50,740 nt of DNA, taken from positions 1 through 50,740 of the forward strand of contig CAMNLA010000012.1 in NCBI GenBank assembly GCA_946542925.1, in the 5' to 3' direction. The position numbers and the translations under genes are program-made. The notes under the pieces are model-generated. The model was not told the origin of the DNA. It did not search any database and saw only the letters and a list, made by a program, of their open reading frames with translations. This document shows positions 1 to 7,318 of this stretch, piece by piece; within the stretch, counting starts at the first letter, position 1; each line of letters starts with the position of its first letter. The DNA is from UBA4363 sp002393965 (lineage in GTDB: Bacteria; Bacteroidota; Bacteroidia; Bacteroidales; Paludibacteraceae).

Positions 1-1929
1 CAGTGTCGATACTTCGAAGCTTACATCCGACGAGTCTGACGTGAATACAATCGGTGTAATCGGCGTGCCCGACGTGACGCTCTGCGTCGACGGGGTCACC
101 GTGACTACCGGTGCCTGCGGCTCAAAAACAACTATGGTACCCGTGATTGGAATGGAAGTTAATCCATTCTTCGTAGCGGTGATGGAATAGACGTAGTTAC
201 CTGGAAAGAGCGGTGTTCCGGACAACGAGAAGCGGTTTCCTCCTTGTTCGGTAAGGATAATTCCAGTCGGCAGACCCGTTGCCTCTATCTCTGTGTGCGA
301 TAAAACGGAATCAGAGATAAACGTGACAACTGGCATGGTCCTGTTGACAATGACCGAGACGTCGGACGACGTTTCAAACGTCAGCACTGGAGCCGCTTTC
401 GGTTTGAGTACTTCGATATTGACTGTTACAGGAGTCGACGTCAACCCGTCAGCCTCGGCTGTAACATCAAAAGTGTATGTTCCCGTCTGTGAAATGTTTC
501 CTGTTATGGTAAGCGTCTTTCCCGATACTGACTGTGAAAGTCCGGATGGCAAGTTCGTAATCGCAAATTCAGCATCTATGTCCGAGGTAATGCTGATGCT
601 TCGGATGGCAGAACCGGCCTCGATGGTCTGCGTCACATTGCTTGATGTTAATACCGGAGCCTGGTCCGTCTTTACAAGTACTGACACTGGCAGAGCATCG
701 GACGACTGAAGACCGGCATTGGCCACTACGGAAAATGAGTTGTATCCAATCGTCGTCGGCCTTCCGTTGAAATATAGTGTATTACCCGTCTGCGTCATGG
801 TGATGCCGTCCGGCAGGGTGGCAGGATCTATTGTCCAACTTTCCGCATCTGCGTTTGTCGACCAGACGGAGATTTCTTGAATGGCATCTCCCAATGTAAT
901 GGTCTGTATCGTATTCCGTCCCTTCAAAACTGGTACGGATGCTTCGCCCGGTGCTACCGTGAGAGTTATTGTAAGAGGATCGGATACAAGGCTTCCTCTC
1001 GTTGCCGTCACGTCAATAGAGTATGTTCCGGCTGTCACCGGCGCTCCACTGATGAATATTTTGTCTCCTTCTGTTTGCGCCGTGAGACCATCCGGCAATT
1101 CCGAAGGTGTCAAATCAAAGACAACATCCGACCCGTCTGCCGTGATGACAACCGGCACAATATCTTCGCCAACCTTGACACCCTGCGTAAGATTTAAACC
1201 CGAAAGGGTCGGAATGACAACCGGAGTCGGTGGATCTACTGGTTCGGTGTCGTCTCCTTTCTTCGATAACGTTAGGCACAAGTCCGAAAAGAGCGTCGTG
1301 GTAGCACTCCCCCGGGCTATCCAAAGGTATGACGTAGGCGAGGTTGGAGTCAGGTCGATGATCTCACCAGAAGTGACAAGCGACGAGACCGCAACAGACT
1401 GCGGCTCCTGATCAGGCGCATATTTTACAAAAATGTGGTCGTGCGTTCCTTCTTGATAACGGTTCATGCGAACACGCACGGATGCAGCTCGGATCAATGT
1501 ATCCGGATGCGCAGTTAGGTCAATGGCAAACCAGTTGGTGTTGGTACCGAATGCCATGCCGTCATCCGACCAACTGAGAGCTACCGTGACACCATCCGAC
1601 TTATACGGATTACAGGTTACGTCTGTCGTAAGAAGAGGAGATTGAATACCACCGTTGCATCGGTCCGGCATCTCCCCGAGCTCGAGGTTTACACACTGTA
1701 CAATCGGAAGTTGAAGAACCGCAGGAGCCGCAAAGGTGATACTGTCTACCTGACGACGCAGGACCGCTTTTTGGTTGCGGTATAGCAAGATGTCTCGCTC
1801 TCCAGAGAAGGTGACGCTGTCAGCAGAACTCTCCGCAGTGGGCGTGCCGCAATTCCAGGTCCACATCTCCGTCTGTGCAAAAGACAAAGCAAACAAAGGA
1901 AAAATAAGCAGGACAAGAATCTTTCTCAT
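1..1929 (-). CDS. Secreted Ig-like repeat protein, partial (C-terminus beyond left edge)
   Basis: An open frame of 643 codons runs from the ATG at 1929-1927 to the window edge without a stop. Residues 1-18 form a signal peptide (MRKILVLLIFPLFALSFA). Residues 20-70 hold a short beta segment ending in VDSITF, similar to the N-terminus of the next gene. Residues 78-222 form a domain that resembles residues 446-580 of the right-edge pectate lyase. From about residue 238 onward there are four to five Ig-like (He_PIG/cadherin-like) repeats, each with a pattern like LPDGLT...G..L.ISG.P...G.Y. No catalytic domain is visible in this part. By family knowledge such proteins are surface adhesins or the non-catalytic half of polysaccharide lyases; the missing C-terminus would probably carry the activity and a T9SS sorting domain (inference). 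It is third in a minus-strand group, 57 bases after the preceding gene. Confidence 0.85.
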   Translation of the reverse strand, partial: MRKILVLLIFPLFALSFAQTEMWTWNCGTPTAESSADSVTFSGERDILLYRNQKAVLRRQVDSITFAAPAVLQLPIVQCVNLELGEMPDRCNGGIQSPLLTTDVTCNPYKSDGVTVALSWSDDGMAFGTNTNWFAIDLTAHPDTLIRAASVRVRMNRYQEGTHDHIFVKYAPDQEPQSVAVSSLVTSGEIIDLTPTSPTSYLWIARGSATTTLFSDLCLTLSKKGDDTEPVDPPTPVVIPTLSGLNLTQGVKVGEDIVPVVITADGSDVVFDLTPSELPDGLTAQTEGDKIFISGAPVTAGTYSIDVTATRGSLVSDPLTITLTVAPGEASVPVLKGRNTIQTITLGDAIQEISVWSTNADAESWTIDPATLPDGITMTQTGNTLYFNGRPTTIGYNSFSVVANAGLQSSDALPVSVLVKTDQAPVLTSSNVTQTIEAGSAIRSISITSDIDAEFAITNLPSGLSQSVSGKTLTITGNISQTGTYTFDVTAEADGLTSTPVTVNIEVLKPKAAPVLTFETSSDVSVIVNRTMPVVTFISDSVLSHTEIEATGLPTGIILTEQGGNRFSLSGTPLFPGNYVYSITATKNGLTSIPITGTIVVFEPQAPVVTVTPSTQSVTSGTPITPIVFTSDSSDVSFEVSTL

Positions 1930-1986
1930 ATCATGAATGATAAATGAATACAGTTAAATTAAGGAGAGGATGGCTTCTGAGGTCTT

Positions 1987-2481
1987 TTATTCCTTTATAA
2001 ATTTGAACATACGGTTCTTCCCAACCTTGAGAAGATAGGTCCCATTCGCAAGCGACGATACGTCAACTGAAGTCCGTCCCACCTGCTCCGCACGAACGGA
2101 GAACAACTCTGCTCCCTGTAGGTTGAGAACTGACAGAGTTCCACCGTTGATGCCTTCTATGTTAAGGATCATCTTCACCGGATTGGGATAAACCCGAATT
2201 CGAGACGAAACCAACGATTGCTCGTCCGAAGTCGGAATCTTTTCCGTGAAGTCAAGATGTCCGACAAGTTCTCGAGACGTTGCCGATCGTAGGGAACTAC
2301 CGTCTTTCCCGACTATTCTCATAACACCCGATTGTGTCAGGTCAATGCTTTGTACCATTGCCATATCATAAGCCTCCTCTTCCGAACCATCCTGCCATAC
2401 GATGCGGAGATCAGCAGAATAAGCGTGCGTAGAAAATAGCAATGAAGAAAGAAACAAAATCAAATAGCCTAGTCTTTTCAT
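1987..2481 (-). CDS. Minimal T9SS cargo protein (signal peptide plus type A sorting domain)
   Basis: 164 residues. I chose the ATG at 2481 because it begins a clear signal peptide (MKRLGYLILFLSSLLFSTHA) and lies about 27 bases after a TATCTTTG promoter element; the longer frame would need a TTG inside the promoter. After the signal come about 70 residues with the short pattern LRIVWQDG...VQSIDL, then a C-terminal type IX secretion sorting domain of about 75 residues (RVYPNPV, LSVLNLQGAEL, SSLANGTYLLKV, final KFIKE). The protein is thus nearly all address label with very little cargo. Its mature function is unknown. The neighbours on both sides are also secreted proteins, so it may be a small surface-attached partner. 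The family fold of the sorting domain is well known; the role of the short N-terminal part is not. Confidence 0.85.
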   Translation of the reverse strand: MKRLGYLILFLSSLLFSTHAYSADLRIVWQDGSEEEAYDMAMVQSIDLTQSGVMRIVGKDGSSLRSATSRELVGHLDFTEKIPTSDEQSLVSSRIRVYPNPVKMILNIEGINGGTLSVLNLQGAELFSVRAEQVGRTSVDVSSLANGTYLLKVGKNRMFKFIKE

Positions 2482-2507
2482 GTTTAATAATAATTGTTTT
2501 TTATTTA

Positions 2508-2515
2508 CAAAGATA
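2508..2515 (-). promoter_or_regulatory. Bacteroidota -7 element for the mini T9SS gene
   Basis: The minus strand reads TATCTTTG here, matching TAnnTTTG, about 27 bases before the ATG at 2481. A second TATCTTTG lies at 2565-2558 on the same strand, so there may be two start sites. The -33 element is poor (ATTG about 22 bases upstream). The position suggests the 164-residue gene can be transcribed apart from the LRR gene upstream. Confidence 0.5.
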
Positions 2516-2573
2516 ATGATGCACATAATACATAACTCAATCTGCAATTCTGTCGTACAAAGATAGATAAATA

Positions 2574-3662
2574 TCAAGGACGTTGTAAAAAATACTTTCT
2601 TACAATACGTCCTTTATTATCATTGTCTGATACGAGTATATAACTACCATTTTTACATATAACATCTGATATCCTGCCTCTGCCCAGGAAATTACCAGAC
2701 GTATCATACACAATCCATACGCGTTCCTTATCTTCCATGTACGTTTCGTCAATAGGTGAAATCGTTATTTGTTCCAATAACTGTTTCCATCCTTCGGCTG
2801 TCTGATACAATTCCTCTGAGCTGCTACGTAGTATCACAGAAGTGGGAACTACTTCTGAAAATGTTGAAGATGAAGCTCTTGGTGGTGTCAATGCATAACA
2901 TGTAACATTCTTAAGATTAACGCATCCGGCAAAGGTTCCTGATCCTAATTCTACCAAGTTATTGGTTTCAAGCAAAACAGTCTCTATCGTTTGATTGTCT
3001 GCAAACAAGCCATCTGTCAAGGAAACTATCCAGCAATCCCGTTCTCGATATTTAATGACTGCCGGTATATATAATTCTGTTCTATTTGACTCTGTATCCT
3101 CAACTGCCTGTAAACGAAGCGCACCCCCACGTGTACACCCCAACACTTCACATTTCAAGTTTGTTATACTATCCTCCACAAACGGTGTTTCCCATATCAT
3201 GTCGAAGTCCTTCCAATTCTTTTCTGCTGCATATTTCGTTTTACTGCCCTTTGGTACAATCAACAAAATATTGCCCAGTTCATATTTTAGCAGATCATCA
3301 ACCATTAGCTTGGGCGGTCGTTCCGAACGACTTTTAACCCATATCAGCCCTGTGCACTCTGTCATATTCAGCGTAGTAATTCCTTTAGGTAAGACAAGTC
3401 CCTGCAAACCATTTGTCGCATCAAATGTTTTTTCGTCTATTGCAGTGACTGGCAAACTATTACCTTCGACTAAAACACTATCTGGAATAGCAACAATTCC
3501 AGCGTATTTTTCACCATTTGCACGAGGAATCATCTTGGCACTCTCCCCTCCTATTTCATAATCTATACGGACGCCGTCTTCATTGTTAATTATAACCGAT
3601 TTGGCGAAACATTCAGGTATAAAAAGGGTCAAGAAGAAAAGAACAAGTTGCCATCTATTCAT
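2574..3662 (-). CDS. Secreted BspA-like leucine-rich-repeat protein
   Basis: 362 residues from the ATG at 3662, which gives a signal peptide (MNRWQLVLFFLTLFIPECFA); in-frame ATGs at 3668 and 3695 are alternatives. The mature part has degenerate LRR_5/BspA-type units: AIPDSVLVEGNSLPVTAI, KTFDATNGLQGLVLPKGIT, and later LFADNQTIETVLLETNNLVELGSGTFAGCVNL. The unit PPKLMVDDLLKYELGNILLIVPKGSKTKYAAEKNW... is the usual BspA closing strand (a 'yvP.gs...Y..a..W' pattern), seen a second time near residue 280. There is no T9SS tail; the C-terminus (GRGRISDVICKNGSYILV) is a small beta unit. Such proteins are typically surface adhesins (family knowledge). It heads the minus-strand trio with the two T9SS-type genes downstream; a weak -7 (CATCTTTG, 3736-3729) precedes it. 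Confidence 0.75.
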   Translation of the reverse strand: MNRWQLVLFFLTLFIPECFAKSVIINNEDGVRIDYEIGGESAKMIPRANGEKYAGIVAIPDSVLVEGNSLPVTAIDEKTFDATNGLQGLVLPKGITTLNMTECTGLIWVKSRSERPPKLMVDDLLKYELGNILLIVPKGSKTKYAAEKNWKDFDMIWETPFVEDSITNLKCEVLGCTRGGALRLQAVEDTESNRTELYIPAVIKYRERDCWIVSLTDGLFADNQTIETVLLETNNLVELGSGTFAGCVNLKNVTCYALTPPRASSSTFSEVVPTSVILRSSSEELYQTAEGWKQLLEQITISPIDETYMEDKERVWIVYDTSGNFLGRGRISDVICKNGSYILVSDNDNKGRIVRKYFLQRP

Positions 3663-3786
3663 AACCATTTTCCTTTCTATTTTTCCGATTCTCAAAAATA
3701 AATAAATCAGATGAGAATAAACGAATCACAAAGATGCTATAAAACACAATCTATGTTTTTCTACCCATAAAATATATCTTTTTTGT

Positions 3787-3794
3787 TATATTTG
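3787..3794 (+). promoter_or_regulatory. Bacteroidota -7 element for aguA
   Basis: TATATTTG matches TAnnTTTG and lies 31 bases before the aguA start codon. I see no TTTG at the expected distance upstream, so the -33 half is weak or absent. Confidence 0.5.
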
Positions 3795-3824
3795 TAAAGT
3801 TGGGTTACTCATTAGTTTGTAAAG

Positions 3825-4916
3825 ATGTTCGATAAAAAACAGGACATATATCTCCCTGCCGAATGGGAAAAACAAAGCGGCGTACAACTGACATGGCCTC
3901 ATGAGAAAAGCGACTGGAGCAATGAAAACATGGAAGATGTAGTGAAGTGTTTCGCTTCTATTGCAGCTGAAATATCAAAGCGCGAACCGGTTTTAATTGT
4001 CTGTAACAACAAGGAGTTGACAAAAAAACAACTTCGAATGGATACGAACATAGATAACGTAATAATGGTACAAATTGAGAGTAATGATACTTGGGCTCGA
4101 GATCATGCAGCCATATCTGTCTTATCCAAGGGGGAAAAAGTCTTGTTGGACTTTCGATTCAATGGGTGGGGAATGAAATTTGCTGCTGACAAGGATAATC
4201 TGATCAGCAGACGTCTGATGATGGAGGATGTTTTTGAAGAAGACGTAAACTTCATAACAAAACAAGATTTTGTCTTAGAAGGAGGTAGCATAGAGAGTGA
4301 TGGAAACGGGACTTTACTGACAACATCATCGTGTCTTCTATCAGAAAACCGAAACGAACATGTAGGACAGAATGGAATAATGGAAGAACTGATGAATGAT
4401 TTTGGCCTCGATGAGTCCAGTGATATCTTGTGGATCAACAACGGAGCGATTGATGGTGATGATACCGATGGCCACATTGACACACTAGCACGATTAGCAC
4501 CTGATAACACCATCGTATATGTACAGGAATTGAATGAGGAAGCTGAAGACTATTTCGACATGAAACTCATGGAAGATGAACTGCGGACTTTGAAAAACAA
4601 AGAGGGAAAACCATATCGATTAATTCCTTTGCCGACAGCAAAAGCATTGACTGATGACGGAAAAATTCTGTTGGATGCTCAAGGAGGTCCAGTGCCTGCA
4701 ACATACGCAAACTATTTGGTCATCAATGATGCCGTCCTTGTGCCAACGTATAACAACCCTATACTTGACAAACTTGCTTTAAAACAAATTGGTTCAGCCT
4801 ACAAAGACAGAGAAATCATTGCTATTGACTGTCGTATACTCACACGTCAGCATGGTTCGCTACACTGCGTAACAATGCAATATCCAGAAGGTTTTCTGCA
4901 AAAAAAACAAAAATAA
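3825..4916 (+). CDS. aguA: Agmatine deiminase
   Basis: 363 residues, full length for the peptidyl-arginine deiminase-like agmatine deiminases. It hydrolyses agmatine to N-carbamoylputrescine and ammonia in the cytoplasm. The family landmarks are in order: an early substrate strand GVQLTWPHEKSDW (19-31), the NDTWARDHA motif (87-95) with the acidic residue D93, GGSIESDG (153-160), the DGHIDTLAR motif with catalytic His217, and the nucleophile Cys348 in HGSLHCVTMQ near the C-terminus. No signal peptide. It is followed after 24 bases by the amidase that consumes its product, so the two form a putrescine-synthesis operon starting from agmatine. Confidence 0.96.
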   Translation: MFDKKQDIYLPAEWEKQSGVQLTWPHEKSDWSNENMEDVVKCFASIAAEISKREPVLIVCNNKELTKKQLRMDTNIDNVIMVQIESNDTWARDHAAISVLSKGEKVLLDFRFNGWGMKFAADKDNLISRRLMMEDVFEEDVNFITKQDFVLEGGSIESDGNGTLLTTSSCLLSENRNEHVGQNGIMEELMNDFGLDESSDILWINNGAIDGDDTDGHIDTLARLAPDNTIVYVQELNEEAEDYFDMKLMEDELRTLKNKEGKPYRLIPLPTAKALTDDGKILLDAQGGPVPATYANYLVINDAVLVPTYNNPILDKLALKQIGSAYKDREIIAIDCRILTRQHGSLHCVTMQYPEGFLQKKQK

Positions 4917-4940
4917 GAGACTTATTTTATTATTACGGAT

Positions 4941-5816
4941 ATGAAGATCGCTTTGATACAACAAGCCAATAGCGCTGACATACAGCACAACAAAGAACGA
5001 TTGAAGCAACAAATACGAAAGGCAGCCGAGTTAGGAGCCGATTTGATTGTTCTTCCAGAACTACATAACACACTGTACTTCTGTCAAACTGAAGACGTTC
5101 ATCATTTTGATTTATCCGAAACAATTCCAGGACCAACAACTGATGAGTTTGGCTCATTAGCAAAGGAAACAGGGTGCGTTCTCGTACTTTCTCTGTTCGA
5201 ACGCATCTTACCTGGAATCTATCATAATACTGCCGTTGTCATCGAACACGATGGAAACATTGCTGGAACCTACCGAAAAATGCACATTCCTGACGATCCA
5301 GGTTTTTACGAGAAATTCTATTTCACTCCTGGAGACAAAGGTTTTGATCCAATAGATACTTCCGTTGGGCGTCTAGGGGTGATGGTATGCTGGGATCAAT
5401 GGTATCCAGAAGCTGCACGACTGATGGCATTGAAAGGCGCAGAAATTCTTATATACCCGACAGCCATCGGTTATGACCCACGCGATACTCATGAAGAACA
5501 ACAACGCCAGAAAGATGCATGGATGACTATTCAGAGGGGACATGCTGTAGCAAATGGAATATACACTGCTTCGTGCAACAGGACCGGGCTTGAATTGGAT
5601 CCAAGTGGCAAAAGCGATGGTATTCTCTTCTGGGGTTCTTCTTTCATTGCAGGACCACAAGGCGAACTAATTCAACAATTAAAAGAGGATTCAGAAGAAA
5701 TTCTCATAGCCGAAATAGACAGGGGAAGAATGGAGGATGTAAGACGTATTTGGCCTTTCTTTCGAGACCGGAGAATTGATGAATTCGAGGATCTGTGTAA
5801 AAGAAGCATTAAGTAA
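4941..5816 (+). CDS. aguB: N-carbamoylputrescine amidase
   Basis: 291 residues, a complete carbon-nitrogen hydrolase (nitrilase superfamily). The catalytic triad is visible: Glu40 in VLPELH, Lys113 in YRKMHIP, and Cys150 in MVCWDQWYPEAAR. The sequence DPGFYEKFYFTPGD after the lysine is typical of the carbamoylputrescine branch. It converts N-carbamoylputrescine to putrescine, CO2 and ammonia. The location immediately after aguA makes the assignment secure. No sign of secretion. Confidence 0.96.
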   Translation: MKIALIQQANSADIQHNKERLKQQIRKAAELGADLIVLPELHNTLYFCQTEDVHHFDLSETIPGPTTDEFGSLAKETGCVLVLSLFERILPGIYHNTAVVIEHDGNIAGTYRKMHIPDDPGFYEKFYFTPGDKGFDPIDTSVGRLGVMVCWDQWYPEAARLMALKGAEILIYPTAIGYDPRDTHEEQQRQKDAWMTIQRGHAVANGIYTASCNRTGLELDPSGKSDGILFWGSSFIAGPQGELIQQLKEDSEEILIAEIDRGRMEDVRRIWPFFRDRRIDEFEDLCKRSIK

Positions 5817-5895
5817 ACGCCAACATTTCTTCTGAAGTAGGAATGTTAGTTGATTTCAACTGCTTCATAAAGAAAAATATTTCAATGGAGGTTTT

Positions 5896-7209
5896 ATGGA
5901 TAAAAACAAAGAAAGAAACTTCAAAGAGATAGCTGACGGATATTCAGCAAAAGAGGCTATATCAGAAGCAAAACGATGTCTGAACTGCAAGATACCTCAA
6001 TGTGTAAAAGGATGTCCGATTGAAAACGACATCCCTGCGTTTATCCATCAGATATCCATGGGTAACATGGGAAACGCACTGGAGATTATCAACGAAAAAA
6101 GCAATCTGCCAGCAATATGCGGCCGTGTCTGCCCTCATGAAAAACAATGCGAAGGACACTGCGTAATGAACAAAAAGGGAACTCCAATCCGCGTTGGAAA
6201 ACTGGAACGTTTTGCAGCTGACTTCGACTCCGAAGTTGGTCTGATACGCGAAAAAGTCACGCCGAAGACAAGAGGGAAAGTTGCTATCATTGGTAGCGGT
6301 CCTGCTGGATTAACCGTAGCTGGAGACTTAGCTCGCATGGGGTTTAATACTGTCATATACGAGAAAGAAGCCGAACCTGGCGGGGTATTGCTGTACGGCA
6401 TTCCTGGATACAGGTTACCTAAGGATGTAGTAAAACAGGAAACTGACAAAATCGAAGCCCTGGGGGTAACATTTATCACAAATTGCATGATTGGAACGGA
6501 TATTACAATCGATGAAATGTTCAATCATGGGTTTGATGCTGTGTTTATCGGAAGTGGTACCGCCATACCAAAAACATTGGATATTCCTGGCAAAGAAGCA
6601 AAAGGGGTCTTGCAGTCATCATACTTTCTTCGAATGGTCTCTCTCTACAACAACCAGTCTCTTTCCTTGGACGAAGTACCTATTAAAGCAGGAGACATTG
6701 TTGGAATCATCGGTGCAGGAAACGTTGCAATGGATGCAGCACGTACTGCGATGCGAATGGGAGCAAAAAAAGTTACCGTATATTATCACAAATCAGAAGA
6801 GGACCTGACTTGCAACAAATCAGAATATACAGAAGCTCTCTCTGAACACGTCCAGTTCGCTTGGAACTCGTCCGTAACAGAATTTCTGTCTTCTGAAGGT
6901 CGCCTGACCGCCGCACGAATATCTACTCAAGAAGGAGAAAAAGTTGTCAATGTAGACAAATTTCTGTTTGCTGTCGGCAGCAGGCCAGCCAACCGTATTG
7001 TTGCATCTACAAAAGGTATTGATGTTAATGACGCAGGATATGTAATTACCCGTGAAAGGCCATACGGAATGACCACTCGTCACGGCGTATTTGCAGGAGG
7101 AGATGTTGTACACACACCTCAAACGGTAGTTCTGGCAATGAGAGATGCAAAGAAAGTTGCACAAGGTATTGCACAATACGTTGATGCAAAAAAACTTTTG
7201 GAAGATTAA
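5896..7209 (+). CDS. gltA: GltA-type NADPH-dependent Fe-S flavoprotein (glutamate synthase small-chain family)
   Basis: 437 residues. The N-terminal Fe-S module has C28, C31, C36 and C40 (RCLNCKIPQCVKGCP) and C75, C79, C85 and C89 (CGRVCPHEKQCEGHC), as in the small chain of glutamate synthase and NfnB/SudA proteins. FAD binding follows at about 132-145 (IIGSGPAGLTVAG) and an NAD(P)H fold near 275 (GIIGAGNVAMDAAR). In the family this chain passes electrons from NADPH; here no large glutamate synthase chain or PyrK/SudB partner is adjacent, so the exact acceptor is uncertain. The start is set by GGAGG eight bases upstream, rare in this phylum where Shine-Dalgarno use is weak. The 79-base leader after aguB has two short hairpins. 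Confidence 0.85.
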   Translation: MDKNKERNFKEIADGYSAKEAISEAKRCLNCKIPQCVKGCPIENDIPAFIHQISMGNMGNALEIINEKSNLPAICGRVCPHEKQCEGHCVMNKKGTPIRVGKLERFAADFDSEVGLIREKVTPKTRGKVAIIGSGPAGLTVAGDLARMGFNTVIYEKEAEPGGVLLYGIPGYRLPKDVVKQETDKIEALGVTFITNCMIGTDITIDEMFNHGFDAVFIGSGTAIPKTLDIPGKEAKGVLQSSYFLRMVSLYNNQSLSLDEVPIKAGDIVGIIGAGNVAMDAARTAMRMGAKKVTVYYHKSEEDLTCNKSEYTEALSEHVQFAWNSSVTEFLSSEGRLTAARISTQEGEKVVNVDKFLFAVGSRPANRIVASTKGIDVNDAGYVITRERPYGMTTRHGVFAGGDVVHTPQTVVLAMRDAKKVAQGIAQYVDAKKLLED

Positions 7210-7246
7210 TTTTTTATACGAACTATAACATACCGTAATTTGTGGT

Positions 7247-7292
7247 ATAAATAAGATTCCCCGAAGTTTTTTCTTCGGGGAATCTTATTTAT
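7247..7292. terminator. Bidirectional intrinsic terminator between gltA and tkt
   Basis: A perfect 20-bp stem (7247-7266 with 7273-7292) with a six-T loop; the core is GATTCCCCGAAG. It sits between the convergent ends of gltA and the transketolase gene, with T runs to the right (7296-7302) and a T-containing A tract to the left, so it can serve both strands. Confidence 0.9.
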
Positions 7293-7318
7293 GACTTTTT
7301 TTTGATTCTTTTTTTTAT

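Noticed and set aside
881..1411. Plus-strand open frames of up to 176 codons (also 293-709, 877-1197) opposite the left-edge gene
   Set aside because: They lie antisense to a continuous minus-strand frame with signal peptide and Ig repeats and have no protein-like pattern.
5817..5895. Riboswitch in the leader of gltA
   Set aside because: Two short hairpins (AACATTTC/GGAATGTT and GTTGA/TCAAC) are present, but nothing matching a known riboswitch and the stems are weak.
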